Below are positions 43,674-52,936 of a stretch of 64,000 nt of DNA, in pieces (positions within the stretch are counted from its first letter, which is position 1; each line of letters begins with the position of its first letter). Source of the stretch: Nitrospiraceae bacterium (GTDB lineage: Bacteria; Nitrospirota; Nitrospiria; Nitrospirales; UBA8639); the NCBI GenBank assembly GCA_020632595.1, contig JACKFF010000016.1, positions 17,197 to 81,196 of the forward strand. Reading direction: 5' to 3'. A model generated the notes under the pieces. It was not told where the DNA came from. It did no database searches and was given only the letters and a program-made list of their open reading frames with translations. Position numbers and translations under genes: made by a program.

Positions 43674-45065
43674 TTAGTGGCGAAATATTTCAAAAATATT
43701 GTCGTGCAGAGGCCTGACTTGTGTGTGGTGAAATCTACCTAATGCGCGTTGCAATCGCCCAATGCGTTCTTCGATATGCGCCAGGGTGATATTGGGGAAA
43801 ATATGGTTCAGATAATTGTAGCGTTGTGATCGGTTTTGATCTCCCATGCGAAAATGAGCGTTGAATCGGCGTCGTAATTTTCTGCCGAGGGCCTGAGATT
43901 TTGCGGCAAATACCGTTCCCCATTTCGGGCTCGGGGGTGAACAGGTGGCGTCGAATGTTTCCAGGGTCTTTACAATGTTTTCTGAGGCAAAAGGCCCTTG
44001 GAGGGCCGCGAGATATTGTTCAATTAACCGTGTTTTGGCTTCAGAGGCATTTTCCTGTGGAGTCTGAACACCTGAAAGCGTTGTTTTGATGAGTTCAATT
44101 AATTCCCGGGAGGATGTTGCCCGGCGGCTAACGGCATTCGGAAGTTGTTTGTCAAAACGGTCGGAGATGATTGGTTGATAGGAAAAAACGGGACGTTTCA
44201 GGACATATCCTTCCAAGCCGGTGGTGCAGCTATTATGAATGATGGCATCGGCCGCCAATAGCCAGGGAATGACATGCCCTTCAATATGCACCTGGACGTT
44301 TGTATATCCGTTGGCGGCCTGCTTCCATGTTTCGTGGTTTTCAGAGGGATGAGGACGGATCAAGATGGTATGACCGGGAAAGGCTGCGGCCATTTGGCCG
44401 ACCATTTCCTGAAAATACTGGAATAGCGCCAGACGGTGCCTGGCCATTCCCAGATCAAATTCGTCCACGTCCGATGGTGAAACTGCCGCTCGTTCGAGTG
44501 CCTCCTTTTCAGCGCCCTTGTTGGGCCTAAAGTGGTTCAATTTACCAAAATTGGTATTAATCAGGATGATCTTCCCAAATTTTTTATGGATTGTTTCGAC
44601 TTGCGGTGTCCAATATTGGCGCATTTCCGGCCGTAGTAAGTCTACCCGGGAATTTCCGGTTATATGCAGAGGCATTCCATTGTATGTGGGCTGTGCTTTC
44701 CAGATTCTGGCATTTTCTGGTCCCCATGCTAAAAAGAGGTTGGGCCGGGAAAATTCCGTCGAGCCCAATTTTTCTTTCACGTACACTTCTGGCGAACAAT
44801 ACACAATGGCTTCCTCGTCCGTTCCTACCAATGAGTGCCCCAATTGCGCCAGAAGAGAGAAGACGATGGCATTCCGGTTATGAAGATTGGTGGGCAGGTA
44901 GATGGATTTGGGTAAAGCGGCCAGATTGAGTTGAATTTCGTGTTTTTCCCCAATAATGACGGTAAATCCACGCTCTGCTGCGAAGCAGGAAAGCAGAACT
45001 TTGGCGTCAAATTCCCTATTAAAGATTTCAACGGGAATGGTGAGACGGCGTCGTGGTTTTGTCAT
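43674..45065 (-). CDS. surface-carbohydrate biosynthesis protein (GT-B-like, capsule/CDP-glycerol type)
   Basis: A 463-residue protein of the group annotated 'surface carbohydrate biosynthesis protein', probably a GT-B glycosyltransferase or polymer-backbone enzyme. Segments include TIPVEIFNREFDAKVLLSCF at the start (the family begins with this R-E-x-D-x-K motif), FLAWGPENARIW, HITGNSRVDLLRP, HTILIRPHPSENHETWKQ and AADAIIHNSCTTGLEGYVL. The R-P-H-P and H-N-S-x-T-x-x-E motifs are those of KpsS/TagF-like donor-phosphate binding. It has a basic C-terminal tail. It lies 63 bases after the ELM1 fusion gene on the same strand. The polymer is unknown. Confidence 0.75.
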   Translation of the reverse strand: MTKPRRRLTIPVEIFNREFDAKVLLSCFAAERGFTVIIGEKHEIQLNLAALPKSIYLPTNLHNRNAIVFSLLAQLGHSLVGTDEEAIVYCSPEVYVKEKLGSTEFSRPNLFLAWGPENARIWKAQPTYNGMPLHITGNSRVDLLRPEMRQYWTPQVETIHKKFGKIILINTNFGKLNHFRPNKGAEKEALERAAVSPSDVDEFDLGMARHRLALFQYFQEMVGQMAAAFPGHTILIRPHPSENHETWKQAANGYTNVQVHIEGHVIPWLLAADAIIHNSCTTGLEGYVLKRPVFSYQPIISDRFDKQLPNAVSRRATSSRELIELIKTTLSGVQTPQENASEAKTRLIEQYLAALQGPFASENIVKTLETFDATCSPPSPKWGTVFAAKSQALGRKLRRRFNAHFRMGDQNRSQRYNYLNHIFPNITLAHIEERIGRLQRALGRFHHTQVRPLHDNIFEIFRH

Positions 45066-45128
45066 TTCATAAATATCCTGGCATGTTTCGGAGAGTGTTT
45101 TGCTCCGGCTGTGCTGATGGGGACGTGG

Positions 45129-47564
45129 TCACAGGTGATCAAAGATTCCAAGAGTGGCTTTGACTTTTCGGGCGACCGTTTCTGTTTCCTTTAATTGTGG
45201 GCGTGTTCCGTTTGTGATGGGTTCTCCGAACGGCCGGGCTATTCCATTCTTGATAAGGGAATCATGCAGCATGGTGAGATTTCGACGTGGTTGCACCAAA
45301 CCCGCACGAATCAACCGGGCGCACAGCCGTTCCAAGCCCTGCTGTGGACGAGCCGTTCCCCGTTTATTCAAGGGCTGGGATTGGGCTCGTTGAATAATCT
45401 TCTCACTGAGCCGTACTTTCCATGTTGGGGAATTTTCCGGAAGTGGAACAATATAAACCGGCTTGCCCAGAGAAGCCGCCTCCGCCAACATGGATTCGCT
45501 TTCTCCTGTGACGATAATGACATCGGCACCACCCAAATAGGCGAAATAAGGATTGTCAGGCTGGTTTGGCTCCCACTTATGCACAAAATGTTCAGGGAGC
45601 AATGTTGACTCAAGAGCGTGACTCAGGTCTTTGCCCGTTCGGGGAGACGTGACGGCAAATATTTTCCCATGGCATTTTTGCGCAAGCTGTTTGAGTTGGC
45701 CACCAATCGTGCGAGCCATATCGGGAGTAAATTTGAACCGTGCGGTGGCACCTCCCACGACGAAGACAATGCGAGGATGTGGAGCGTTGTCGAAAAGATT
45801 TGGCCATCGCTGCTTCACCCTATCCAAACTGTCCTGAGTTAATTCGTTCAATGGGGCCACTGTCTCGATGCGGTGCGGATGTGGAGGGAAGCCGTAATAG
45901 GACGGAGTGATGACCACATCAAATAAGTCAGCCGAGCATCCTCCTTTTCGCCCCAATTGAATGAGACGTGTTTTCCCCCGGCTTTGTTCACGAATCCATC
46001 TGGCAATTGGTGCTGGTCGCCATCCGGTAGAAATCACGAGGTCTGGCCATGGGGGACAGAGGGGGGAAGAGTGGGCTCTATCTACGCCTATCATATTTGG
46101 AGGGAATAATCCCCACACGAGTTTTTGAATTTTATGCCACCCGTAGAACCGCAACTGTTTAATTTCATAAGGCCATCCCAACGACTTCGCGAGTACTTCT
46201 GATTGAGTGGTATGTCCAACTTTGCCGTCCGAGAGTATCCAGGTTCGCGGGGGAGAACCGATCCAATGGCCTCCACAACGGATATATCTTTGCGGAATTC
46301 CCTTAGGTGCTTCTGTGTGGGACACAAGCTTCCAGTGAATTGCCGGATAGCGGGCACCAATGGATTCAAGGTGACCCATCCACCGGTTAATTTTTTGTTT
46401 CAAGCAGGCGTGAGGAGTTTCAGCAGCATTGGATTGGTCGGGGTTGGTGATTTCTATCGCTATATAGACCATGCCATGTGCACGGTTAAACATTTCTTCA
46501 ATAACCCAGGGGATATCTTCATCCGGGACGAGATGAAGCCCACCGGGTGACAGGACCAGGTCGAATTGTCGGGAAGGCAGAGGGCCAGAGTTTTCCTGAC
46601 ACAGATCCATTGTGGTCATGGTTAATGAGGAGAGGTCTGTAGCCCGAAGGTGTTCGGGAATACTTTCGAACAGTGGCCCAAAATGACAATACAAAAGCGA
46701 CTTGGCCTGGAGGGTGCGCATCGCGTCTTGAAGTTCGTGTATGGTCTCGACATCCTGATAAGGAGATGGGTTCGTCGGGGCAATATTCCGGCGATCTCTC
46801 GTCTGTTTAGCAAATTCTGTAAATAGGGAGGAAGGGTGTTTCCGGGAAAATAAAAGAAATCCTTTTTGATTGGCACTGTGCTCCAAATTAAACCAAATGT
46901 CACCCTCGGGACTTTTTTGGTACACAAATTCCTGGGGAAAGGGCTGCCAAGGTTGCGTGTGGAGGGCCGTATAATGGAGGACCTTAGATTGTCCTGCCCG
47001 ATATTCCTCATCACGGGCATTCCATTCGGGCTCCAATGGACCCCAAAGATTGGGTACTTCCAAGGCGCGCTGCACCAGTGCGTTTTTTTTCTCGAATTTT
47101 GCGGCATCAAGGGACCAGATGGCGGCCATTTTTTGGCAATCCATGACCATCACCGAAGTATCATTCCGTGCAATGGAGAGAAAGCCATGATCGTTCAAAT
47201 CGTGGTCGAATAATATTCCAGGATCCACCAGGTAGATTTGATCGACATCGTTGTAAATCGCTCGCCCGGCCTGGCCGGCAAATGCCGGGATCGCAAACCG
47301 ATAATTTGTAAACCCCGTGAGCCATTTGCCTCGGTCAAATCCCTTTAATTCCTTCATGAGATAAATTTCGTATACGCGAGCCGGATCCCGAACCTGTTCA
47401 ATCGACCAGATGAGGATGCGTTCGGCTCGGCCTTGGGCCGATTCGCTGCCAACGAAAATCCGAACGGGAGTTTTTCCAGAGGAAGCTGTGCCTTCTCTGA
47501 CCTCCAAGATGATTTTTTCGGGTATTACCCTGATGCCGTTGGGTCTAGAGCGGTGACGTGACAT
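45129..47564 (-). CDS. three-domain fusion: GT8-like, methyltransferase-like and ELM1 (DUF1022)
   Basis: An 811-residue protein. Residues ~15-265 resemble a GT8-type glycosyltransferase (RIFVGSESAQGRAERILIWS, TNYRFAIPAFAG, AIYNDVDQIYLVD). Residues ~285-400 look like a degenerate SAM-methyltransferase (QFDLVLSPGGLHLVPDEDIPWV, where the dinucleotide-binding glycine loop is not seen). From ~435 to ~730 it is the ELM1/DUF1022 family (TWILSDGKVGHTTQSEVLAKSL, LVISTGWRPAPIARWI, VGGATARFKFTPDMARTIG, GGADVIIVTGESESMLAEAA, GKPVYIVPLP). ELM1-like proteins are GT-B-like and occur in bacteria as surface-polymer or nonulosonate-related proteins. It lies 61 bases after the serine palmitoyltransferase gene, in the same strand run. 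The combined role is unknown. Confidence 0.75.
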   Translation of the reverse strand: MSRHRSRPNGIRVIPEKIILEVREGTASSGKTPVRIFVGSESAQGRAERILIWSIEQVRDPARVYEIYLMKELKGFDRGKWLTGFTNYRFAIPAFAGQAGRAIYNDVDQIYLVDPGILFDHDLNDHGFLSIARNDTSVMVMDCQKMAAIWSLDAAKFEKKNALVQRALEVPNLWGPLEPEWNARDEEYRAGQSKVLHYTALHTQPWQPFPQEFVYQKSPEGDIWFNLEHSANQKGFLLFSRKHPSSLFTEFAKQTRDRRNIAPTNPSPYQDVETIHELQDAMRTLQAKSLLYCHFGPLFESIPEHLRATDLSSLTMTTMDLCQENSGPLPSRQFDLVLSPGGLHLVPDEDIPWVIEEMFNRAHGMVYIAIEITNPDQSNAAETPHACLKQKINRWMGHLESIGARYPAIHWKLVSHTEAPKGIPQRYIRCGGHWIGSPPRTWILSDGKVGHTTQSEVLAKSLGWPYEIKQLRFYGWHKIQKLVWGLFPPNMIGVDRAHSSPLCPPWPDLVISTGWRPAPIARWIREQSRGKTRLIQLGRKGGCSADLFDVVITPSYYGFPPHPHRIETVAPLNELTQDSLDRVKQRWPNLFDNAPHPRIVFVVGGATARFKFTPDMARTIGGQLKQLAQKCHGKIFAVTSPRTGKDLSHALESTLLPEHFVHKWEPNQPDNPYFAYLGGADVIIVTGESESMLAEAASLGKPVYIVPLPENSPTWKVRLSEKIIQRAQSQPLNKRGTARPQQGLERLCARLIRAGLVQPRRNLTMLHDSLIKNGIARPFGEPITNGTRPQLKETETVARKVKATLGIFDHL

Positions 47565-47625
47565 TGGACATTTGGGGAATGATCAGGATTGTCGTTTCGA
47601 CAGCTAATCGAAACGCTAGCATTTT

Positions 47626-48855
47626 TTAATTGAGGGTTGCATCTGGTTGTAAGTGAGCAGGGTTGATAGCAATTTGAGTTCCATGAGACAAATCAGCAAA
47701 TGCCGAAATAATTTTTTCAATTTGGTTGTGTGTATGAGCGGCGCTCACACTGCAACGCAAGAGGCATTCGCCATTTGGTGTGGCAGGAGGAATCATGAGG
47801 TTGACATAAATCCCATTTTCCAAAAGTTGTTGCCACATGGCGAGAGCCAATTCTTTATTGGGGACCATTGCGGCAATGATGGGTCCTACCTCCGCCCCAA
47901 GCATGTACCCACTCTTCGTTAACCCTTCGTACAAATGCCGTGAATTGGTCCATAGATGTTGACGAAGTTCCGGATGAGCCTGGATGATGCGAATGGTTGC
48001 TCGTGTCGAAGCAACAACCGATGGGCATGGAGAAGCGGTGAAAATATAAGGTCGACTGGTGTATCGGATTAATTCGAACTCGGGATGGAAGCTTACGCCG
48101 AACCCCCCCGTCGAGCCCAAGCTTTTGCTGAATGTCCCGACAATGCAATCGACGTCCTGTTCGACTCCTGCTTCTTCGGCTAAGCCACGGCCATGTTGTC
48201 CGAGTACCCCTAACGAATGCGCTTCATCAACGATCAGAGTGGCCCCATATTTTCTTTTTACTTCGACGATTTCGGCCAACGGGGCTCGATCTCCCAGCAT
48301 GCTGTAAATGCCCTCAACGACAATTAAGGTCCGATAGCTTCGGTCCCCCAATCGACGAAGCCGTTTTTCCAAATCGGCCACGTCGTTATGCTTAAACCGG
48401 ATAATCTCTGCGCCTCCAAGTCGGCATCCATCATATATGCTGGCATGGGAGTCCCCATCTATCAAAATTGTGTCCCCTGGGCCTGCAAGAGCAGAAAGCA
48501 CTCCAAGATTGGCCTGGTAGCCTGTGGAAAAGACGATTGCATGGGGCGCACCATAGAAATCTGCGATGGCGTTTTCCAGCGCCTTGTGGCTTGCAAACGA
48601 TCCATTGGCCATCCTCGATCCGGTGGTGCCTGTTCCTTCTTGGGCAAGCGCCTGTTGGCCGGCTAGAATGGAGTCAGGATGAAAGGTCAATCCTAAGTAA
48701 TTATTGGTGCCAACCAGAATGGTCTTGCGACCGTTGATGATCGCTTCTGTCGGAGAAATGATCTTTTCGACGGTGATGTGAAAGGGATTTACCCCACTTT
48801 TCAGTAATTCGTTTCGGGCTTCTTGAATGGGAAGAAATTTGTCAAATAGTGACAT
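47626..48855 (-). CDS. spt: serine palmitoyltransferase (sphingolipid, alpha-oxoamine synthase family)
   Basis: A 409-residue PLP-dependent alpha-oxoamine synthase. Motifs: NNYLGLTFHP, GSRMANGSFASHKALE, IDGDSHASIYDGCRLGG, VEGIYSMLGDRAPLAEI, IVDEAHSLGVLGQHGRG, and the cofactor lysine K244 in TFSKSLGSTGGFG. BioF, KBL and SPT share this fold. The adjoining ACP, fatty acyl-AMP ligase and CerR-like reductase point to SPT, which condenses serine with an acyl thioester to give 3-ketosphinganine. This four-gene set corresponds to the Caulobacter sphingolipid genes. Its start is two bases after the ACP stop, so it is translated together with ACP. The order of transcription is ligase, cerR, acp, spt. 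Confidence 0.88.
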   Translation of the reverse strand: MSLFDKFLPIQEARNELLKSGVNPFHITVEKIISPTEAIINGRKTILVGTNNYLGLTFHPDSILAGQQALAQEGTGTTGSRMANGSFASHKALENAIADFYGAPHAIVFSTGYQANLGVLSALAGPGDTILIDGDSHASIYDGCRLGGAEIIRFKHNDVADLEKRLRRLGDRSYRTLIVVEGIYSMLGDRAPLAEIVEVKRKYGATLIVDEAHSLGVLGQHGRGLAEEAGVEQDVDCIVGTFSKSLGSTGGFGVSFHPEFELIRYTSRPYIFTASPCPSVVASTRATIRIIQAHPELRQHLWTNSRHLYEGLTKSGYMLGAEVGPIIAAMVPNKELALAMWQQLLENGIYVNLMIPPATPNGECLLRCSVSAAHTHNQIEKIISAFADLSHGTQIAINPAHLQPDATLN

Positions 48856-48857
48856 GA

Positions 48858-49103
48858 TTACCCTTTCAGCAACTTCTCAATCTCTTCACCAAGGTCCTTG
48901 ACTGTTCGGATATTGGGAAGATTGTTCAGAGGGATGGAAATATCAAAGTGATCTTCGATTTTTAAAAGGACTTGCATGACTTGCAAGGAGTCCAATCCCA
49001 GTTCTGCGACCAGCTCGGTTGATTCTTTTAACCGAAAGCCTTGTTTGGTAAAAGGCTTGAGAGTGTCAAACAGCTGGGGAAGGATGTCGGAATAACTCAT
49101 CAT
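48858..49103 (-). CDS. acyl carrier protein dedicated to sphingolipid synthesis
   Basis: An 81-residue ACP. The phosphopantetheine serine S39 is in the family motif ELGLDSLQVMQVLLKIEDHF, and the four-helix pattern and acidic helix II are clear. It lies between the spt gene (two bases) and the CerR-like gene. In Caulobacter an ACP in the same neighbourhood carries the acyl chain to serine palmitoyltransferase; the same role is likely. A first-position ATG-ATG pair gives two possible starts three bases apart. Confidence 0.93.
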   Translation of the reverse strand: MMSYSDILPQLFDTLKPFTKQGFRLKESTELVAELGLDSLQVMQVLLKIEDHFDISIPLNNLPNIRTVKDLGEEIEKLLKG

Positions 49104-49142
49104 ATAATAGCCTTCTTGATGGATGAAGAAAACGGACCTGTG

Positions 49143-50087
49143 CTAATTCCTATGGAATGGCATGAGCCTATCCGATGTGAACAATCGACGCAAGCCTTCT
49201 TTGAGGCAGATTTGTGGCGCCCAGCCAAGAGTCTGGGTCGCGTGAAAACTATTACAGACCCAATTGGGGTGGAGAAGTTCAGCAACCTTCCCGCAGGTAA
49301 AAAGAGGAGTATACCCAAAGAGGTGGGAACTTATTTCATTAATTTTCCCTCCTATTCGTAAGAGGCTTGGTGGAATACGCAAGCACAGGCGGAGGCGGGG
49401 GTTGGAAAGGCGAAAAATATCCTCCCAGGAATATCCTCCAGGGAAGCCATCATCAATCTCAAAGGTCTGAAAGGGTGGGTTTCCGTTTTTTAGCCAATGA
49501 AGAATGGCGTTAGCCAGATCCTCGACATGAATTAAGGAGAATTTGGCTTGGGAGGGGCCAAGTTGGACCCCAATCCCTTTGCGTAACAGGGTAAAGAGGG
49601 GGAGCAGCGCACGGTCCTTCGGTCCATAGACGGCAGGGGGACGAAAAATACTCCATTTCAGTAACCCCGCCTCACGGATTAAAACAGATTCACCTTCATG
49701 TTTACTCCATGCATATGGGGAGAGTGATGGCTCACGAGCCGCAAGAGATGAAAGAAGAACGAATCGTGGAAGAGAGGATTGTGCAAGACAGGCTTGAATC
49801 AAGTTAGAGACTCCCATCACGTTGGTCGGATAGAAGTCTTCTCGACTCACTCCGCGAATCGCTCCTGCACAGTGAATGACACCAACCGAGTCTTTGACTA
49901 AAGTTAATAGGCTGGCAGGATCTTCCAAACGGCCTTGGACTGGTGTGATTCCCAAGTCCTCGAGCTGTTGAACCTGGCGGGGAGAGCGCGCAAGCCCACG
50001 GACATGCCATCCGCCTTTCCTTAAATGTTGTGCGATGACTCCCCCAATGAAACCGGAAGCCCCGGTTAGGGCAACGGTAGTGCGCAT
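49143..50087 (-). CDS. cerR: CerR-like NAD(P)-dependent reductase (extended SDR)
   Basis: A 314-residue extended short-chain dehydrogenase. The nucleotide-binding motif ALTGASGFIGGVIA occupies residues ~6-19, and the catalytic Tyr125/Lys129 are in SPYAWSKHEGE, with FRPPAVYGPKD further on. In Caulobacter the equivalent gene (cerR) reduces the 3-keto group of ceramide, after N-acylation. The place between ACP and the acyl-AMP ligase matches that pathway. Before that context it would be called only an NAD-dependent epimerase/dehydratase, which is the main alternative. It lies 36 bases after the ligase gene. Confidence 0.82.
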   Translation of the reverse strand: MRTTVALTGASGFIGGVIAQHLRKGGWHVRGLARSPRQVQQLEDLGITPVQGRLEDPASLLTLVKDSVGVIHCAGAIRGVSREDFYPTNVMGVSNLIQACLAQSSLPRFVLLSSLAAREPSLSPYAWSKHEGESVLIREAGLLKWSIFRPPAVYGPKDRALLPLFTLLRKGIGVQLGPSQAKFSLIHVEDLANAILHWLKNGNPPFQTFEIDDGFPGGYSWEDIFRLSNPRLRLCLRIPPSLLRIGGKINEISSHLFGYTPLFTCGKVAELLHPNWVCNSFHATQTLGWAPQICLKEGLRRLFTSDRLMPFHRN

Positions 50088-50123
50088 AGACCGTGGAGGA
50101 CGTGCGTGGAAAGGTGCCTGGTC

Positions 50124-51890
50124 CTAGGCGGACCTAGCGGTGGTAGACAAGTGTGTCGTCACCTCTTCCCACTGAATTCGGGTGAGAAAGTCCGCTTTAG
50201 CTCGAGATCGCGATAGTTTCCCAGATGACGTCCGCGGAAGTGTCCTTGGTGGGATAAGTTCAATATAGCATGGAATAGATAACTCTTTGTGCACTAAGGA
50301 TCGTAGGCGCTGAACCAAGTCTTCTCGTTTTTCGTTATCCATTTCACGACATTGAACCACCATGATCGCGATCTCATGGCCATCTGGTGTAGAAACGGAA
50401 AAAGCAGATGAATCACCAGGTCGAACTTCCGCCTGTTGCTCTGCCATGAATTCTAGATCTTGAGGCCAGATGTTTCGTCCATTAATGATAATCATGTCTT
50501 TGGAGCGACCGATAATGACGAGGCTGTTTTCAACCCAATAGCCGATGTCGCCCGTATTGAGCCAGCCATCAGTGGAAAGAACCTCCTGTGTCAAGGTGGG
50601 ATCATTGAAGTATCCCGTCATGGTGCTTGCCCCACGAACAAAAATAATTCCACTTTCTCGTTCTTTGACCACCTCTCCAGTCATATTTCGAATTTCGACT
50701 TCATATCCGGGGAGAGGAACTCCGCATTTGACAAATTTGCTGCATCGAGCCTGATCGTCATCAGTCGAGAATGGAACAAATGGCATGGCTAGCCTGTTCT
50801 TGGAAAGCTGATTTGCGTCAACTTTGTCAACCTCGAGGCCTTTGTTCAGAGGAGCAAAGCTAATGGCCAAAGAGCATTCCGCCATCCCATAGCAGGCCAA
50901 AAATGCTTCAGGTTTAAACCCGCTGCTCTTCAGAGTTTTAGCAAAGCGCGAGAGGCTATCGGCGCGAATAGTTTCTGCTCCAGCGCCGGCAATTCGCCAA
51001 GAACTGAGATCATAGTGTTCATTAAAGTCTTCGCCCAGTCTTCGCACGCAGAGTTCGTATCCAAAAGAAGGGCTGAATGAAATCGTCGCTCGACTCTTCG
51101 TCATTAAATCCAGCCACTGACGCGGTCGCATGGCAAAATCGCGTGTGCTCAGATAATCAACGGAAAGCTGTGAGGCAATTGGACCAAGAACGAATCCGAC
51201 CAGCCCCATATCATGGTAGAAGGGAAGCCAGGAGACGCAACGGTCGCCAGGTTGAACTTGTAAGCCATGCTGGATGATCCCCGAGAGATTGGTCATCACG
51301 GCTGCTTGAGTGACCTCGACACCTCTAGGCCAACGGGTGCTACCGGAGGTGTATTGAATATAGGCTAACTCTTGAGGCTCAAGTGGGCTGAGTGGCCCAT
51401 CAATTTCTTCTAGCGAGGCAAATGTTTCAGGACCCCCAATGAGGTCAAGGTTCAAACCGGTTGCTGCTTCCTCTAAAAATGGCAAGAAGCCTTCTGGTGC
51501 CATGGCGATAGAGGCTTGGCAGCTATCGAGAAGCCGTCTAAGTTGAGTGACGTATGCCTGATGCCCCCCTAAGTGCAATGAAATCGGGAGAGGAACCGGA
51601 ATCAGTCCCGCATACTGACAGGCAAAAAAGAATCGAATGAAATCTGGAGTGGTATCGGCAATCAGGGCTACCCGAGCCCCTCGTGATAATTCCAACCCGT
51701 TCAATCTTCTAGCTAGATTTTGCGACTGTTGTTTCAAGTCAGCATATGTCAGGACGTGGGTGAGTTTGCCCCTCCCTGAATAAAAATTACAGCCGGTTTC
51801 CCCTGAAGCTGCATAATCAAGAGCCTCTGAAAGGGTGGAGAAGTTCCCATGTTTGAGTCTGAGTTGGTGATGAGTTGGTGTAGCGTTCAT
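50124..51890 (-). CDS. fatty acyl-AMP ligase / acyl-ACP synthetase
   Basis: A 588-residue AMP-forming ligase. The phosphate loop reads YIQYTSGSTRWPRGVEVT, the T-R variant typical of fatty acyl-AMP ligases (FAALs) that load ACPs rather than CoA. Other adenylation motifs are SWLPFYHDMGLVGFVL, ACYGMAECSLAISF, DGWLNTGDIGYWVENSLVIIGR and IINGRNIWPQDLE; the last Lys region is PRTSSGKLSRSRA. It is the first gene of the run acyl-ligase, cerR, acp, spt and probably provides acyl-ACP to serine palmitoyltransferase. The AT-rich 220 bases upstream likely hold the promoter of this long operon. Confidence 0.88.
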   Translation of the reverse strand: MNATPTHHQLRLKHGNFSTLSEALDYAASGETGCNFYSGRGKLTHVLTYADLKQQSQNLARRLNGLELSRGARVALIADTTPDFIRFFFACQYAGLIPVPLPISLHLGGHQAYVTQLRRLLDSCQASIAMAPEGFLPFLEEAATGLNLDLIGGPETFASLEEIDGPLSPLEPQELAYIQYTSGSTRWPRGVEVTQAAVMTNLSGIIQHGLQVQPGDRCVSWLPFYHDMGLVGFVLGPIASQLSVDYLSTRDFAMRPRQWLDLMTKSRATISFSPSFGYELCVRRLGEDFNEHYDLSSWRIAGAGAETIRADSLSRFAKTLKSSGFKPEAFLACYGMAECSLAISFAPLNKGLEVDKVDANQLSKNRLAMPFVPFSTDDDQARCSKFVKCGVPLPGYEVEIRNMTGEVVKERESGIIFVRGASTMTGYFNDPTLTQEVLSTDGWLNTGDIGYWVENSLVIIGRSKDMIIINGRNIWPQDLEFMAEQQAEVRPGDSSAFSVSTPDGHEIAIMVVQCREMDNEKREDLVQRLRSLVHKELSIPCYIELIPPRTLPRTSSGKLSRSRAKADFLTRIQWEEVTTHLSTTARSA

Positions 51891-52114
51891 TCTATTTCAA
51901 GGATTAAAGGCAGCATTATTCCCAAAGTTTTGGCTAAAAAGCATTTAACTTAGTAAGCAATTGTAATGCCATTAAATTTTGTTGGTTAATTGCCAAGAAC
52001 GAAGGAAAAGTGAAAGTAAATTTTTCTATTTATATTAAGCTGTAGCAAAAAAACCGCAAATTGAGTCTATTTTGCAACATGCTATTTCTTGTTTTTTAAG
52101 TATTTACTATTAGC
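51891..52114 (-). promoter_or_regulatory. AT-rich leader upstream of the sphingolipid operon
   Basis: About 224 bases clearly richer in A and T than the flanking genes, between the ligase start and the HIT-protein gene, both on the minus strand. It is the natural site for the promoter of the acyl-ligase to CMP-sugar-synthetase gene run. No single -35/-10 pair stands out enough to name. Confidence 0.35.
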
Positions 52115-52552
52115 TTAAAAATCATGAATCCAATTATTTTTGAGGTGACTTAAAATGTTTTGGTACACCTCTTCCGATATGTCATTCGCATTTTTAAGGT
52201 CTGGTGGCCCAGGCCATCCATGGTCGGAAAATTGTTGTTGAGAAAATAATCGAGGTGTGTCATATCGGGGAATGACATGAAAATGAACCTCCGGGTCAAC
52301 CATCATCAACATGAGGTAATTTATTTTGCTATAGGCAAATGTGCGTGAGACATTTGTCTCAATCTCACGTATGATCTTTGGCAGTTCTGTAAATGCCTCC
52401 GCACTAATTTGGGAAAATGCAGTAGCTTCCTCTCGACAAATTAATACCAGTGAACCAAGGGTTACTTGTTGGGGGCGTAAGAGTACAACCCATTGGGAAA
52501 ATTCTTTAAGACAGGCGTTAGGATACCCAAATTTTTTTATCGTGGTGTTCAT
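52115..52552 (-). CDS. HIT-family hydrolase/transferase
   Basis: A 145-residue protein with the histidine-triad motif near its C-terminal third: EVHFHVIPRY (H-phi-H-phi-phi-x-R). The region before it (INYLMLMMVDP) is the usual beta strand. HIT proteins hydrolyse or transfer nucleotide-phosphate bonds, for example in dinucleoside polyphosphates. A role in a nucleotide-linked lipid intermediate, given its place between sphingolipid genes, is only a suggestion. The ATG at 52552 is chosen; a GTG two codons earlier is possible. The third HIT histidine is replaced by Pro in the visible motif, so activity should be verified. Confidence 0.8.
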   Translation of the reverse strand: MNTTIKKFGYPNACLKEFSQWVVLLRPQQVTLGSLVLICREEATAFSQISAEAFTELPKIIREIETNVSRTFAYSKINYLMLMMVDPEVHFHVIPRYDTPRLFSQQQFSDHGWPGPPDLKNANDISEEVYQNILSHLKNNWIHDF

Positions 52553-52936
52553 ACGCACGCCCTTATACCCAAAGAGTTATCCTTGTGTCTATAAGGCAAT
52601 GGGGCCCGCTTGGTCCCATAGGTCTATGGTGTCCTCCTGCGGGGACGTCGAAATATAGCACCGCTAGAGTCAGAACCGGATTGCCATATTTTCATGTGGC
52701 AAGGTTAGGCATTGAACCCAAAGAAGGGTGAGTCAGGTGTTTGTGTGTTAGTGAGGGGGCTTATGGCTTTCATCCATGATCTCCTGCGGGCTTTCAATTA
52801 AAGGTATCATTTTAGGATTGTCTATTCTTGTGGCTTCTTTTGAAGGTTTCTATAATCGGTTCATGAGTAATTCCCTGGCCAGTCAGCTGATAGTGGATGG
52901 CATTGGACAAATGCAGAAAGGGATGGAGGTTTCAGG
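52553..52936. other. divergent intergenic region before the fatty acid hydroxylase gene
   Basis: About 380 bases without a credible gene, between divergent transcription units (HIT/sphingolipid on the left, hydroxylase on the right). The right end supplies GGAGG (52925-52929), seven bases before the hydroxylase GTG. No RNA gene or palindromic operator was recognised. Confidence 0.4.
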
